Source: Taeniopygia guttata (taxonomy: Eukaryota > Chordata > Aves > Passeriformes > Estrildidae). From it: a DNA stretch of 64,000 bases. The position numbers were made by a program, and so were the translations under genes. The stretch lies in assembly GCF_048771995.1 (NCBI RefSeq), contig NC_133024.1, positions 21,282,001 through 21,346,000 on the forward strand, in the 5' to 3' direction. Of this stretch, positions 1-18,700 are shown piece after piece (the stretch's first letter is position 1; each line of letters begins with the position of its first letter). The notes beneath the pieces are model-generated. The model searched no databases and was not told the DNA's origin. It saw only the letters and a list, made by a program, of their open reading frames with translations.

Positions 1-929
1 GTGTTTATGCCATACTAGCTAGGCAGTATCTTGAGACTTTGCAATCCCTGTTATTGCCTGGAGACAGGGAGGTGCCACTGTTCCCCTCTTTGTATGGGGC
101 GAATCCATAGGGGATCAGTGCAGGCAGCCATGACGGGGGGAAAGAAGCCCTTTCCAGGCTTGAATGCTAAAGCAACTTTACTGGTTACTGCACATTTAAG
201 TTTGATATCAAACATCTTCCCACTCAAGGTCTGTACTGTGGAGTAATTGCAGCAGATTTGCTCCAAATAAAATGAAGAGGCTGAAGGGCTTGGCTATTGC
301 AGCGATGGAAGTCACGTGTGCACCTACCTGATCATTGAAACAAACATTCTGACTGAAACAAATCTGGAGAAATCACAATTTGCCATGCTAAAAGACAGAT
401 TTTAACAGTAAAGCCACTTAATCAGCAGAACATGTTAGGTGGTAAGTTTTCCATCGTTAGACTCTGTACAGTCAAAACATGCTGGTCCAAGTGAGGCAGG
501 GAATTACTGGGAGCGAAGCCGGTTAACACAGGGAAGTGCTCTAATCTTAGTGCTACAGGAGGTTAAAATGGATGGTGACAGTATTCTCTTCTGGATTGGT
601 CTATAGGTCCTTTGGGGATAAACTTGAGCCTCTCAAATAAAAAGGCAGAGCAGTCTGCCTACATTGTGGGCAGAGGAATTAACAATCTGCGTGTAACACA
701 GACAGCTCTCCACAATCTAGTGAAATTAAATTTTCATGTGGATTAATTTTCTCCTCTAATTAAATTTCAGCTATGTATCTAAATGTGTTCCTTTGAACCT
801 TAACTGGAGGAGATCTAAGCATTGGAAGGAGCAATGCTTCCATATTTTTTATCATGTCCCAGTTTGGTGCATCCTGATCAGAAAGACACCATATAGTGTG
901 TATATCCTTGATTAAGGTTCTATTTAACT
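1..929 (+). other. Intron sequence of the TBX19-like gene (5' end of window)
   Basis: This is AT-rich non-coding DNA upstream of the first visible exon. I find no T-box first exon here. Bases 1-50 resemble 9613-9665 in another intron at roughly 80 percent identity by eye, which suggests a shared dispersed repeat. Confidence 0.55.
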
Positions 930-1795
930 AGAAAGGTCATGGCTCACAGTACTTTGGAGACCAGTGGGGAGTGCTGCTCCTCAGGGATCAGTACTGGGAC
1001 TAGAGCTTTTCATTACCTTTGTTGGTGACAGGGGCACACCATCGGCAAGCTTGCCAGCACCCCCCCGGTGTGTGCTCGAGTTGACGTGTGGAGGAAAGGG
1101 ATGTCATCCAGAGGGATCTGGATAGGTTTGAGAGCAGGGCCTGCACAGACTTCATAAAGTGAACTTTGTGGTTCTGTGTTAAAATGCGGGCTGGATGGAG
1201 AATAGGTTCAGAGCAATCCTGAGGACAAGGACTCAGGAGTGTTGGTGGACAAGAAGCACAACATGACCCAGCAATGTGCACTGACAGTCCAGAAAGCCAA
1301 ACACATCCTGGGCTGCATCTAAAGCAGTGCAGCCAGCAGGGTGAGGGAGGGGAGTGTGACCCTCTGCTCCACTCTGTGCGACTCTACCTGGAGTGCTGCA
1401 TCCAGCTCTGGAGCCTCCAGTACAGGAAGGACATGGATCTGTTGGAGCAAGTCTGGAGGACAGAACCTCTCCTATGAGGAAAAGCTTAGATAGCTGACGT
1501 TGCTCAGCCTGGAGTGGAGAGAGATATAGCATCCTCCCAGTACCTAAAGGGGGCTGCAAGAGAGCTGGAGAGGGACTTTATAAGGACATGGAGTGATACA
1601 AGGAGTGGTGATGAACTGGAAAAGGCTGCCCCATGAAGCTGTGGGTGCCTCATCCCTGGAGGTGGTTCAAGGCCAGACTGAATGAGGCTCGGAGCAACCT
1701 GGTCCAGTGGAATGGGCTGGGGACACCAATCCAGGGACTGCAACAAGATAATCGTTAAGGTCCCTTCCAACCCAAAGCATTCTATGATATCTTCT
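930..1795 (+). mobile_element. CR1 LINE fragment, 3' end, plus orientation
   Basis: The block reads as the 3' portion of a chicken-repeat-1 LINE. A degraded reverse-transcriptase tail region (from cagggatcagtactggga) leads into ctggagtgctgcatccagc, then gaggtggttcaaggccag. It ends in the typical aggtcccttccaacccaa and ttctatgat. Frames are broken throughout, so this is a dead 5'-truncated copy in the first visible intron. The left edge is approximate. Confidence 0.85.
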
Positions 1796-2976
1796 TCAAT
1801 ACTGCACTGACCCTGTATCAGCAAGTATTAATATTAGATGAAAATTTTCAAATTTATCAAAATCTGTCTTTTCCTGTCAGCAGAAGCTGCTGAATGCATG
1901 CAGCAAAAACTATATCAAGGTATCCAGACAGGTGAGTGGGATGTCATGATTGTTAGCAATTTGCATTTGGGTGTCACTAGAGAGTATGATTGCAGGGGAA
2001 GAGGCTTCCAGTGTCCTTTGAGACAGCCTGGAGTTTCAGGTCCCTTCTTGTGTATTTTGGATGTCTTGTATGGCTGCCTAAGCCTCAAGAACTACCTTAC
2101 CTTAGCCCCATGGCTATGGACCTCAGGCTATTCCTCTGGTTGCTCAGTGTACTCTCTCTGTACCCATAGAACAAAGGCCTTCAGAGATTCGTTTGCTTTC
2201 ATTGGAATTTATGGTCCATAAAAATGTGGCATGGAGAAATGGCATTTGCCAGGAGAGGTCAGCAGGGAGATGTCTGGGGCAGGGAAGCTGGTTACTCATG
2301 GAAGAGGAATGTAGGAGGTGATATGTAACAGCAATTACATGTATTTCTTGACAAGCTAAGAAGCTTAATGACTAGGAATACATTTTCTGGGAGACACCTC
2401 TGTTCTGATGTCCACATGTTATTCCCAGTTGCTGAAAGTCTTGGATCGCTACTAGCTCTATTGCTGCAGACTTTCAGGCACTGAGGTGCCAATTCAGAGC
2501 TGTGTGGCATCGATCACCAGCACTGGGACAAATAAAAAACCACTGAAAATCAAGTTGTGAGCTCTTGCAAATCTCCTTTACAAAAGAAAAAAAATAATAA
2601 AAGGGGATTGAGGAAAGGTGGCATTGGACCTTTGGGCACAAAAGGACCATTTTTTCCAAAACAAAGCAAAGGCAGGATTTCAGTTTTAAACACACAAGAT
2701 AATGGAAGGCTGGGTAGAAGTTTAGAGCTCGCATGTGAGATGGAACTAAAAGCAAAAGGACATGTTCAAGCTGCTGAGGTCAGGGAATATGGAAGTATGG
2801 GAACAAATTACTGGAGAAACTGCCAAATGCAAGGTCTGATGGCAAGGGTGGATTGAAGGAAGGGAGGATGTTTTTTATACTGAGCTAGTCAGTGAGCACC
2901 TGGAAACAAACATACTGAGGAGAGTCTTTCAAGAGCACTTTCCAGTGGTGTCCTGCTTTTTTGTTTCCCTGGCCAG
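1796..2976 (+). other. Intron sequence before exon 2
   Basis: Non-coding DNA between the CR1 tail and the exon 2 acceptor. Short open frames at 1838-2221 and 2557-2856 have no recognisable protein content. I see no other feature. Confidence 0.5.
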
Positions 2977-10187
<7,211 letters not shown>

Positions 10188-11215
10188 TGGACAGGCAGCT
10201 CCCGAGGGAAGCTCAGCTAACCAAGACTGACACAAATGGCAAAGGATCCCTGAGGAGTACAGTGCAGAGATGTATACAGGAAAAGGACTTCATCACTTCC
10301 CATAATGTACCTTTTGTGTGCCAGCTAAGCCAAAATGCAAAGGCAGGAAATATTATAGGAACCAGCTTGTTACTGCAACTTTTATGCATCATTCAGGATA
10401 ATGTCCAGAAAGAATCTTTTTAGTTAGCTTTGCTTCTATATCACAGTAAAAATGATCAGAGACATGGGACTGTGTAAAGCAGACATGGCAGCTGGATACC
10501 AGCATGTAATTTTAGAAGTTCCTTCTGTAACTAACAGCCTAGTCTGTGGAAAATTGTGAGTAAGTGTGCAACTAGTGATTTGAAGGGACAGCACTGCTTT
10601 AAAGGCTTTCTGAATCTCTTACATAGAGGCTTTCACAATACCTGAAACTAAACCCCTCAGGGGATGATCTGACATCCTAATGCCACCTGCATACAGGATT
10701 CTCTGTCCCTTTCCCTTCTCTAGCTGCTGTTTGCTCTGTGTGTGCCGTGAGGACAGTGGGCACAGTCAAACTGCAAAAGTAGCCTCATTGTAGCAGCAGG
10801 GTGAAGGGCAGTTAGTTTAGCATTTAGAGTCTGATGTTACAGTCTTGGAAATTCAAAGCTCCAGTGTTTCCAAGATGTGCCATTTTTGAAAGGGTGGAGG
10901 GAAAATAATTATAGAAAAAATATTCAGCTTGCATTTCCACTTTGCTTCAGCTATACAGTACAAATAAACCATGAATACATGGTGTATTATCTCCTCAATG
11001 CCTTTCCAAGGTGTAAACACACACAGAGTCTTTCTCACCTAACAACCTCTGAGCTATTTAAAGCAGCTCTGCCAGATGTCTTCTGCTTCAGCTCCCTTTT
11101 TCAGGCTACTGGTTTTTGTGAGTGTACAACATTCAACACAGTGGAGTCCTGATCCTGTCTGGGATTTCTAACCACTACTGTGATGCAAATAAAAACAGTC
11201 ATCCCCCAGTCTTCC
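10188..11215 (+). other. Probable 3' UTR of the TBX19-like gene
   Basis: The sequence directly after the stop codon has no further reading frame of note. Canonical AATAAA polyadenylation signals occur at 10963-10968 and 11188-11193. The second lies about 15 bases before a C/T-rich stretch and is the better candidate for the main poly(A) site. The UTR end is inferred from these signals alone. Confidence 0.5.
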
Positions 11216-11880
11216 TGTCCTTTCATGTATGTCCTGGGGAAAGCCCTGTCAAATTCTCAGAGAAGAGTTTTGCTGTTTGGTCTCTGTAAAGAAAAACTAA
11301 AGAAATCTGCAAGCTAACTCATGTAGATATGCCCCTGTATAATGAAATGCCCAGCAGCAATTTTGGTCTGTTTAGAGTAATGTGCGTTGGTAGGGGACCA
11401 TTTCCAGCATAGAAGAGGATTCTCTATATGTCCTGTGAGCTGATGTCTCTGCTTCTGCTAGATACAGCAACATTCCCTTTGTTAATACTCATTTACTGCA
11501 TACAGACTCTGGGAGCGGCTTTCTATTTTGGGTAGACACTAGAGGCAGCAGCAAGAGAAGCCTTTTGATACACATCTGCCGGGTGAATTCAGCAACTTTC
11601 TGTTTGATATTCTATTACCTGTCCTGGAACCACCCCTTTAAGTTGCTCTCAGTGTTCGACATTTTCATGCCTTCCCCATCTGGCTTTTCAGATCTGCTGC
11701 AGGCAAGATCATGTGCTAGAATGTCCTCAGTATCACTGTTAGTTTTGCTGACTTGTGCTGCAATCCCCTAAGATTAAAGTAATGAAGTTGCTTTGGGTGT
11801 GCATTTTTATTAATATAAAAATAATATTTTTATTAATATAAAAATAATATATAAAAATATAAGTGGCATTGTGGCATTGC
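11216..11880. other. Intergenic DNA with short AT tandem repeat
   Basis: This lies downstream of the TBX19-like 3' UTR. A roughly 25-base AT-rich unit (tttttattaatataaaaata) is repeated about twice at 11805-11860, just before the ERV-A LTR. Nothing else is recognised. Confidence 0.5.
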
Positions 11881-12890
11881 TGTTCTCCAGGACGGTTTTG
11901 ATTAATGGAGATGAGAGATCTCTGAAGGTTGCTCTTAGAATATAAGGTTTATTAGGGATGGTGAAAGGTCTTGCTTGGAGCTGCCAGACGCAGCACGTGG
12001 CAGGGCCTTAGGTGATGGGGGAGGGGAGAGACATGGAGTTCTAGGAGAGGGTGGAAGATCTAAGTGGGTGTATGTTGGGAAGGGTAGATAAATATGATTA
12101 AGAACCACAATAGTACAGCCAGGATGAATATAACGCCCCCTACTGGCTGGACAATCACCCTCACCTACAGAGGGATCCAAAAGTCAAATGGACTGTTCTA
12201 TCTCACCCCCCAGAATCTATGGTTCACCCCACATCTGTAACCCTCCCCTGAACCATCAGGTGTCTGTGACCCCATTGGCCCAGGTCCTGTTCCAGCCCAC
12301 CTTGGAGCCCCCATTTTTAAGGGGTCTCCGGGGGGGCCAGACGCCCTCTTGGATCTTCCCCTCTCCTCCTAGAGCGTCCTCCGGGAGTCCCTGCTCCCCT
12401 CTTTGTCTCTCCCCTCCCCCATCACCTCAGGCCCAGCCACGTGCTGTGTCTAGCAGCTCGAGGCAGGGCCTTTCTGCGTCCCGAATAAACCTCATCCCCC
12501 AAGAGCAACCACAGAGATCTCGCTTGTATCTGTCCGTGGAATACAAATAAACGTCGTTACAGGTGTAGTTCCAAGAGACGGGAAGATCCAAGAGGGGGGA
12601 GGATCCAAGAGGGCGTCTGGCCCCTCAGGGACCCCTTATCAGGGGGCTTCAAGGTGGGCTGGAACAAGACTTGGGCCAATGGGGTCACAGACACCTGATG
12701 TTTCAGGGGAGGGTTACAGGTGTGGTATGAACCATACATTTTGGGGGGTTGAGATGGAACAGTCCATTTGACTTTTGGACCTATCTGTAGGTAAGGGTAT
12801 TGTCCAGCCAGTAGCGGGGGTTGTTTTCATCCTGGCTGTACTATTGTAAATCTTTTGCCAGGCAATTATATTTATCCATCCTTCCCAACA
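11881..12890 (-). repeat. ERV-A 3' LTR, interrupted by a nested LTR
   Basis: The LTR reads on the minus strand from 12890 (TGTTGGGAAGGATGG) to about 11881. It matches ERV-C's 5' LTR and the solo LTR at 62535-63084. The minus-strand poly(A) signal is visible as tttatt near 11949. The piece is split by the plus-oriented LTR at 12073-12561, with the target ggtgta duplicated. Removing the insert leaves about 510 bases, matching ERV-C's 506-base LTR. Confidence 0.85.
12073..12561 (+). mobile_element. Nested solo LTR, plus orientation, in ERV-A's 3' LTR
   Basis: A 489-base LTR begins TGTTGGGAAGG and ends GTCGTTACA (TG...CA). It is flanked by a perfect 6-bp duplication, ggtgta, at 12067-12072 and 12562-12567. 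It has AATAAA at 12484-12489. It is the same family as the LTR it landed in, but inverted. Internal sequence was presumably lost by LTR-LTR recombination. Confidence 0.9.
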
Positions 12891-13446
12891 ACTCCCCTGT
12901 TCCATTGAACTATTTGAGATATTAAATATTGACTTAACCACTATTTTCTGCACACTCTGAGGTATACAGGGTATTGCTACTAAAACTACACTTATTACTA
13001 TTGGAACAATCAAGCTTACTTTACAGAGTTCCTTTAGCTAAGGTGCAAAGCTCAAACCATCAAATAAACTGTTCAGCTGAGATGGATTATCTGTTATCAA
13101 ATTACTGATTATAGTAGAGGTGGCATTTACTTTTTTACTGAGCCAACAGCTTAACTTGTTTGACTGCTTTAGGGTAATGGAAAAACTTAACTGAGGTAGC
13201 ATTATCAAAACTTTCTGGAAAAGGTCCTCTAATTAAACAGGTTGAAGAAAGTTTGTCAGGCCTTGTGTCAGATAGACAGGTGGTATCAGAGCCTGCAGAC
13301 TTGCCTAAAGCAACCCAGGCATTTGTCTTTGGTTCACTTACAGGTAAAACTTCAATACAAAAACTAAAACAAAAGAACAAAAGCAACATGCACACATGCA
13401 AACGACAAAACTCCATTCTTTTCTCGAGCTGTTTCTGGCAGGTCAT
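12891..13446 (-). pseudogene. ERV-A env remnant (SU start fused to TM end)
   Basis: The minus-strand frame 13446-13135 starts with a charged stretch followed by a hydrophobic signal-peptide-like segment (LLLFFCFSFCIEVLP). It continues with NAWVALGKSAGS and cysteine-containing SU-like sequence for 104 residues. After a frame break, 13130-12891 encodes a membrane-proximal piece (SQLNSLFDGLSFAP) and a hydrophobic anchor (IVPIVISVVLVAIPCIPQ), running into the LTR. The central part of SU, the cleavage site and the fusion region are absent. It is a broken relic with no capacity to make a full envelope. Confidence 0.72.
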
Positions 13447-13470
13447 TTTCTCTTGATAACTCTGCGCAGT

Positions 13471-13929
13471 TCAGGTCTGGGTGCTTGCTTCTTGGCTTGT
13501 ACTTGCAGAAGTACTGCCTGGTGTGGGGGTGCCAGCGGATTTCGGTGCGTGGTAGGGCTTCACATTCTTTGCTGGGACCATTTCGAGTTCTTCACCTGTA
13601 GAAACACAAGCAAAACCTCTCCCCCATGTTATAAGACTGTGTGGACCTTCTATTTGTCCCGAATCTAAGATTTTGAGTAAAACTGGGGGGTGCCCCTTTA
13701 TTTTTGCTTTTTTGTTTTTCAGAAAATGTCTGTAAAGCAGGGGGTCAGGCTCTCCTGCAGAGCTATTTAAGAAATTGTAAACATACACAGCCTTACTCAA
13801 CCTCTTTTGAGGTGCAGCCTGATCTACTCCCCCTTTCTGTTGATTTAAAATATGTTTTAGGTTTTGATATGTTCTTTCTATGGTACTTTTCAACAGTTGT
13901 TCAACAGGAAGAGGAGATACCACCGTCAT
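13471..13929 (-). pseudogene. ERV-A integrase C-terminal fragment
   Basis: An open frame of 152 codons reads IERTYQNLKHILNQQKGG, then KAVYVYNFLN, ITWGRGFACVSTGEE and VPAKNVKPYH. This is the end of the retroviral integrase core and its C-terminal DNA-binding domain. The zinc-binding N-terminal domain and the catalytic D,D-35-E region are missing because the gag capsid start is fused directly to this point, out of the gag frame. A Ser/Thr/Pro-rich tail follows. ERV-C shows the same fusion, so the deletion predates both copies. Confidence 0.82.
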
Positions 13930-15875
13930 TTATTGCTTTTCGCAATTCTTTCACGTCCTGGGAAGGGATAACTGTCCACGTTCTGGGACCAGCAGGTTGC
14001 TGGCTGGATACCACAGGCATGGTTCGAAGATTCAGACTGTGCTCTTTGTGACTATCACGTCTGATTCCATGCCAGTCTGTCAGTTGAAGATTATCAACAC
14101 CGTTCTGGGAATTTTGTAAAATCGGGATAAGAGGGTTAGGATTTCCAAGGGCAACACAGTTCTCTGTCTGTACTTTATTTGTCAAAGCGGCTGCCACATT
14201 CCATCCTTCTCCCTCTCGCTGCATGGTTCGTGTGCCAAGCTGTGGTACTGCTTGGACCGGATGCAGGAACTGCTGGTAGCTGAGGCAGAGGAGCAGGAGG
14301 AGTGGAGCCTGTCAGCAGAGGCACGTGGGAAGAACCTGCATGTGCTGAAGGATATGTCCAAGCTCTGGATGCAGCTGTAGAATGCAGATCCAGCGGAGGA
14401 AGGGATGCGGAGGAAGATATGCATAGGATGCTGTAGAATCGTGTTGTGGTGCTGCAGGGGGACTCGTTGGAGGGTGGAGGGCAGCTGAAGGGTGCGGTCG
14501 TGCAGGAGCTGCTGGTAGCTGTAAGGCTGGTGTTTCCAGAAGCTGCGAAGGAGGCGGTGTAGGGAGGACTATTTGTGATGAGACTGTAACAGGATCCGGC
14601 CGTGGGGATGGATATGGTGGTAGAGTCGGGAAAGCAAGGAGTGCTGGTGGCGGGGGTTGCTGGGGCTCCGCAGCCAGAAGCGTGGGCTGTGGCGCTGGTG
14701 TGGGGGGGTGCAGGGACGTCGGCTGGGCGTAGACCGCGGCATGAGGCACGCGGGAAGTGGGAGGCTGCATCTGGGGTGCGGCGGCGGTAGCGTGGGGTGG
14801 CTGGTCCGGGTGTAGCATGAACTGCGCATGCGCGGGGCGTGTCTCGAGGTCCACATGGCGAGGCAGCATGGCGGTGGCGTCCACCGCGTGGTCGGAGGGC
14901 CTGGGCACGGGGACCGGGACCGCGGGAGAGAACTGCTGCGAATCCACAGGGGCGGGGGGCGGTAGGGGCGCGGCACGGAGCCCCGGAGTGTCTCCTTGCG
15001 GCTGGGGGGGCTCTGGCCAGGGACCGCCACGGAGCGGGGACCAGGGGCCTGGTCACTTGGTTCCACGGCGCAAGTGACGCCGCTCCCCAGTCCCCAGGCA
15101 CACCAGCCTGGTCTGCCACCGGCATGGGCGCACCGCAGGCTGCGGCACCCGCGGGGGGCAGCGGTGGCGGGCCGCTCGCGGCGGCGGCTGTTTACAGCGC
15201 CTGCAGAATCGCAGCCGCCTGGCTCTGCAAGAGGTCGGCGACGGTGGTGACCACAGCCGTGAAAGATGCCGCTGAGGGGGTGGGCACGGCCGGAGAGTGG
15301 GAGGAGGGGGGGGGGGGCAGTGCCAAGCGGCGCAGGCGGGGAGAGCGGGCCGCGTCAGGGAGGATGGCAGGAGGAGGTGGGCGGCCGTGAGGGTGGGAAC
15401 CGCGAGGGCAGGAGCCACGAGAGCAGGCACCGTGAGAGTGGGCACCGCGAGAGGTGGCGCCGAGCAGCACTTGGGGGGAGAAGGGGGCGCGGCAGGGAGA
15501 ACGACGGGAGGGGGTGAGGCGGCCGCGAGGGCGGGAACTGCGAAAGCCATCGCCGAGCGGCGCGGGGTGGGGAATGGGGGTGAGTCCCGCTCGACACTCG
15601 CAGCCGCGTGGGTGGGGTCCTCAGAAACCGCACGAGGTGGCAAGGTGGCTACCGTCGGGTTCTGTGAAGCAAACAAGTCGGCCAAGGTTCTGTACGCCGG
15701 GAGCAATTCACAAGCATTGGGATCCCGGCGTGAAATATCATTAAAAAGTCTATTTCCAACTGAGTCCCAAAAGTCTCCAGTAAAAACAGCTGAACGATCG
15801 GCATTCGGGAAATTAAGCAGAATCCATTCTAGGAGGTTTTTTAACTTTCTTAGACAATGTACTGTTATAGCTACG
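13930..15875 (-). pseudogene. ERV-A gag remnant (matrix to start of capsid)
   Basis: Minus-strand frames 15706-15053, 14947-14312 and 14224-13901 cover one gag in pieces. It starts inside matrix (equivalent to ERV-C's NADRSAVF..DFWDSVGNRLF) and continues as CELLPAYRTLADLFASQ. About 400 residues of Pro/Ala-rich sequence follow. It ends with LTDWHGIRRDS and a capsid-start-like IPSQDVKELRKAIND. The frames overlap instead of forming one ORF, so at least two frameshifts separate them, helped by C homopolymers such as that near 15308-15318. High G+C on the plus strand here is simply the complement of proline codons. It is inactive as a full gag. Confidence 0.82.
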
Positions 15876-17540
15876 TAGGTAAGTAGGTGTTTCTCTCAAA
15901 AATAACTCTGCTTTACAGAGTTGATGAGGTTTATTAACTAACTTATGCTACCCTCTTCTGGCTGTTCAGCTCCCCACAGACACACCACACATAGAGTCTA
16001 CATAAAGATGCTAAAAAGCAGGCAAGTGATGACTTCTCAGTGTTCCAGGACTTGCAATGTTTCTTTCATAGTTAATGATTTGGATAATTTCTTATCCCAT
16101 ATACTATATTACAGTAGTACATTAGTAATCATAAGGTGTTACTCAAACTGTATTTTTATTTCACAAACGAACAATGTAGGGGAACATCTAATTTGCTTTC
16201 CTGGCAGTCCCATAGGATTGAAAGAATTAAAAAATTATCCAAATGAACAGGCAAAGTAATTTTTCTTCCTTTCCACTGTAAAAGCAGGCATGACTCCTGT
16301 CAGAGGAGGCAGAAAGTTCTGAAATCTCAAAACTGAGCTAAGTCTTTGTTATTGCAGAAAATCTGATTTAGCAAGACCCTGGGAAATAGCACAGAAAGAT
16401 AAAATTCCATGCCCCTATCTCAGTACAAGCTGGTATTTGTAACTGGCTTGTTATCCTTTGGCTTGAGGATAGCAGGGAGTATGCTGACCTTGGATTTCGT
16501 GTTGGGGAGTCCTGCAAGGAACAGGGAGTAGGACTTGATCCTCATGGGTTCCTTCCAACTTGAGTTTTGTGAGTCTGATCTATAATTTTACAGCTCTGGT
16601 AAATGATCTGGGAACTGCTATCTGGTTTGGACAGATTACTTCTAAGCAGCAGAACCACTGGAGAACGCTTTTGCTAACTGTTCACAAGAAAAGCTGCTGT
16701 TCTATCTTCACAGCTCTCCTTTCCCAGCACAATGGACTTCCCTACAGTGAAGTAACAGGCTGGGATGCTGGCTGCAGTGTTCTTCTATGGAAGGCAGATT
16801 CCCTTAAACTGTGTATGAAACTGTTCCTCTCCTAATAAACCATTACTGTGGATTTGGTTTTGCACCAATAGTACACTTGTTTCTCAGCAGATTTCTGGTT
16901 GGCATTAAAACCCATACAAGAATAATTTCTGAATGAGTATCTCCCTGGTTGTTGGAAGCAGTAACTGAAATGGCAGCATGAAAAGAGCCCTCTCTGCAGT
17001 TTTTATTATGTGTTTTGATAAAATCCCTTTCTGACTTTGTGGAAAAGGAATATACTAAAAGACTGGAATAGCTCTTTAGAGGTCTCCAGGGTAGATATAC
17101 TACCTGGTATTAATAATAGTTGTAGTTTTTAACCTGATTTGATCACAAAGCCTACACAGTAGGTTTTTATCCTGCCAGAAGCAATGGCTGGTGCCCCTCT
17201 GGCCTCTTCCCAGGCCAGGGCTTGGGAACATAGCTCCATGCAAGTCTCCATGTTATTAGAGGAAGGAATCCTTTATTTCCAGTTTCTACAGGGCTTTAGC
17301 ACTGTACTCACCTACTAAATGTGAGGTTGCAGGGTGGTTTTTGTGACATATTTAAGTCCATTAAAAAAGAAGTGGAGTGTAGGTGCACAGTTTGTGGTGA
17401 TTGGGAGTGGGGCTGTGGCTGAGCCTCATCCCCAGTGGGCACACCTGTGAGAAGCTGTGGGAATCCAGGGCTTTCCTCTGTCTGCCCTGGAAGGCTTAAG
17501 ACCTTGACAGGGGGTCAGGAACCCCCCTGTACAGAGCTCT
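15876..17540. other. Intergenic DNA, small CR1 remnant at 16490-16575
   Basis: Mostly AT-rich unique-looking sequence. At 16490-16575 the stretch gagtaggacttgatcctca followed by ttccttccaacttgag resembles a decayed CR1 3' end in plus orientation. No coding region is recognised. Confidence 0.5.
16490..16575 (+). mobile_element. Decayed CR1 3' tail
   Basis: Contains gagtaggacttgatcctca and gggttccttccaacttgag, which match the end region of CR1 LINEs with substitutions. It is short and old. Confidence 0.6.
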
Positions 17541-18080
17541 GAGAGACACTGTCTTTGATCTCTGTTTATGGAAAAGAGTTTTTAATTTTACAGGATGAAT
17601 TACAAGCTCTGAGTGTTTGATATAAGTAATAATTAAGTGTGGCACAGGTGTAAAAGTAAAATTTTAGGATTTTAGATTAGGGGTCTAAAGGGGGACAAGA
17701 TAGAGGAAACTGAGTATATCTTGTCCTTTTTCTTTATGCCCTCTATGTTTCACTGTAGTATTGGTATTTTTCTATTAGTTTAGGTTAGGAACACACTGTT
17801 CAATGTAAATGATAGATATTAGCACATTGTTGTAAGTAAAACACATGTAATTTCTAGTATATAATGTTTATAACATCCCACTGAGGGGAGAGCCTCACAC
17901 GCTGCCCTGCAAGACACACTTGCGGCAGGGCAGCAAAACATGTTATAAATAAGCAAAAAAAAACCAACCTTAAAAACTAACACAGAAAAATTATGACTTC
18001 TTCTTTAACAATGAAGCAGAAAGAGACTTTTTACAATCTCGGAATCATCAATACCTCAGATTCCAGCAAGAAGCAGGTGA
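17541..18080 (+). mobile_element. Probable LTR-derived block, plus orientation
   Basis: The block has LTR-like layout: a TATA-rich stretch (tatataatgtttataac, about 17859), then a GC-rich segment, then a poly(A)-signal-like ttataaataagc about 80 bases on, followed by A-rich sequence. Its style resembles songbird ERV LTRs that I remember, but I cannot confirm this, and I found no clear target duplication. Edges are approximate. Confidence 0.4.
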
Positions 18081-18394
18081 GCAGCACTGAAGGTAATGAG
18101 CCGTGGAGGGCCCAGGTGCACTGACCAAGCACCAAAGGGAGCAGAGGGCACACAGGTGCAGTGCATGAGCATGAGGGGTATAGAAGGTTGGGCTAAAGAT
18201 AAAGAAGGGCGGATGCTTGAAGCCTTCTGATGGGGTATGGTGTTACTCTGTGTGAGGATGCTTAAAGGTTTCTGATACTGTGTGGTGCTGCTCTGTGGAT
18301 TGTGGCCGTATTGCCTGTGGCGGCAGAGGGAAGTGGTTAAGGAAAGCAGAGGAGCTGCAAGGTAAAAAAACGGAGCTGTCAGGACAGGTTGCCC

Positions 18395-18700
18395 CATGGT
18401 CTGCAGCTGCTACTTGTCCTCGGTGTCCCTGTCCCGGGAGCCTGCCCTTAAATCCTTCCCGGGAGCTGCAGCAGCCCCTGAATCGGGACTTCTTCTCAGC
18501 CTTCCCGCCGGCCTGAGGCAGGCGCCTTTTGTCTCAGGCTTTTCCTCCGCGGTTTGTTTTCCTGGCTCTGGGACGCGGTTGTCCCAGTAAGGCAAGAGAA
18601 TGCCTCTGGCTATGACCGAGGAGGTGTGAAGCAGCTGTTCCCTCAGAGCCCCCAGCTCCCCGGACATTCCCTTTGTGAGCCCGAATGGAAGGCTGGTGCC
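18395..18700. promoter_or_regulatory. Small CpG-enriched block, possible promoter
   Basis: About fourteen CpG dinucleotides fall in roughly 300 bases of otherwise CpG-poor host DNA, including two cccgggag copies, ccgccgg, ctccgcgg and gacgcgg. No first exon of a known gene is recognised next to it. It could be a promoter of an unannotated transcript or the remains of a GC-rich repeat. Confidence 0.3.

Larger units (their letters stand above)
11881..15875 (-). mobile_element. ERV-A: truncated, internally deleted endogenous retrovirus (minus strand)
   Basis: On the minus strand the order is gag (15875 to about 13930), integrase C-terminal tail (13929-13471), env fragments (13446 to about 12890), and a 3' LTR split by a nested insertion (12890-12568 and 12066-11881). 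The 5' LTR, primer site and gag start are missing. Similarity to ERV-C stops near 15875, inside the gag coding region. Most of capsid, nucleocapsid, protease, reverse transcriptase and RNase H is absent. Reading frames are shifted in several places, so nothing here should make a full viral protein. The family is class II (betaretrovirus-like), judged from ERV-C's gag start, lysine-type primer site and 6-bp target duplications. Confidence 0.88.

Noticed and set aside
1274-1824. Short frames at 1274-1477, 1233-1559 and 1504-1824
   Set aside because: They fall within the CR1 LINE tail and carry no intact reverse transcriptase.
14602-15878. Long plus-strand frames rich in Gly, Ala and Arg (14602-14790, 14757-15077, 14839-15390, 15297-15878)
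   Set aside because: They are the complement of the minus-strand proline-rich gag of ERV-A, where GC-rich codons remove stops from the other strand.
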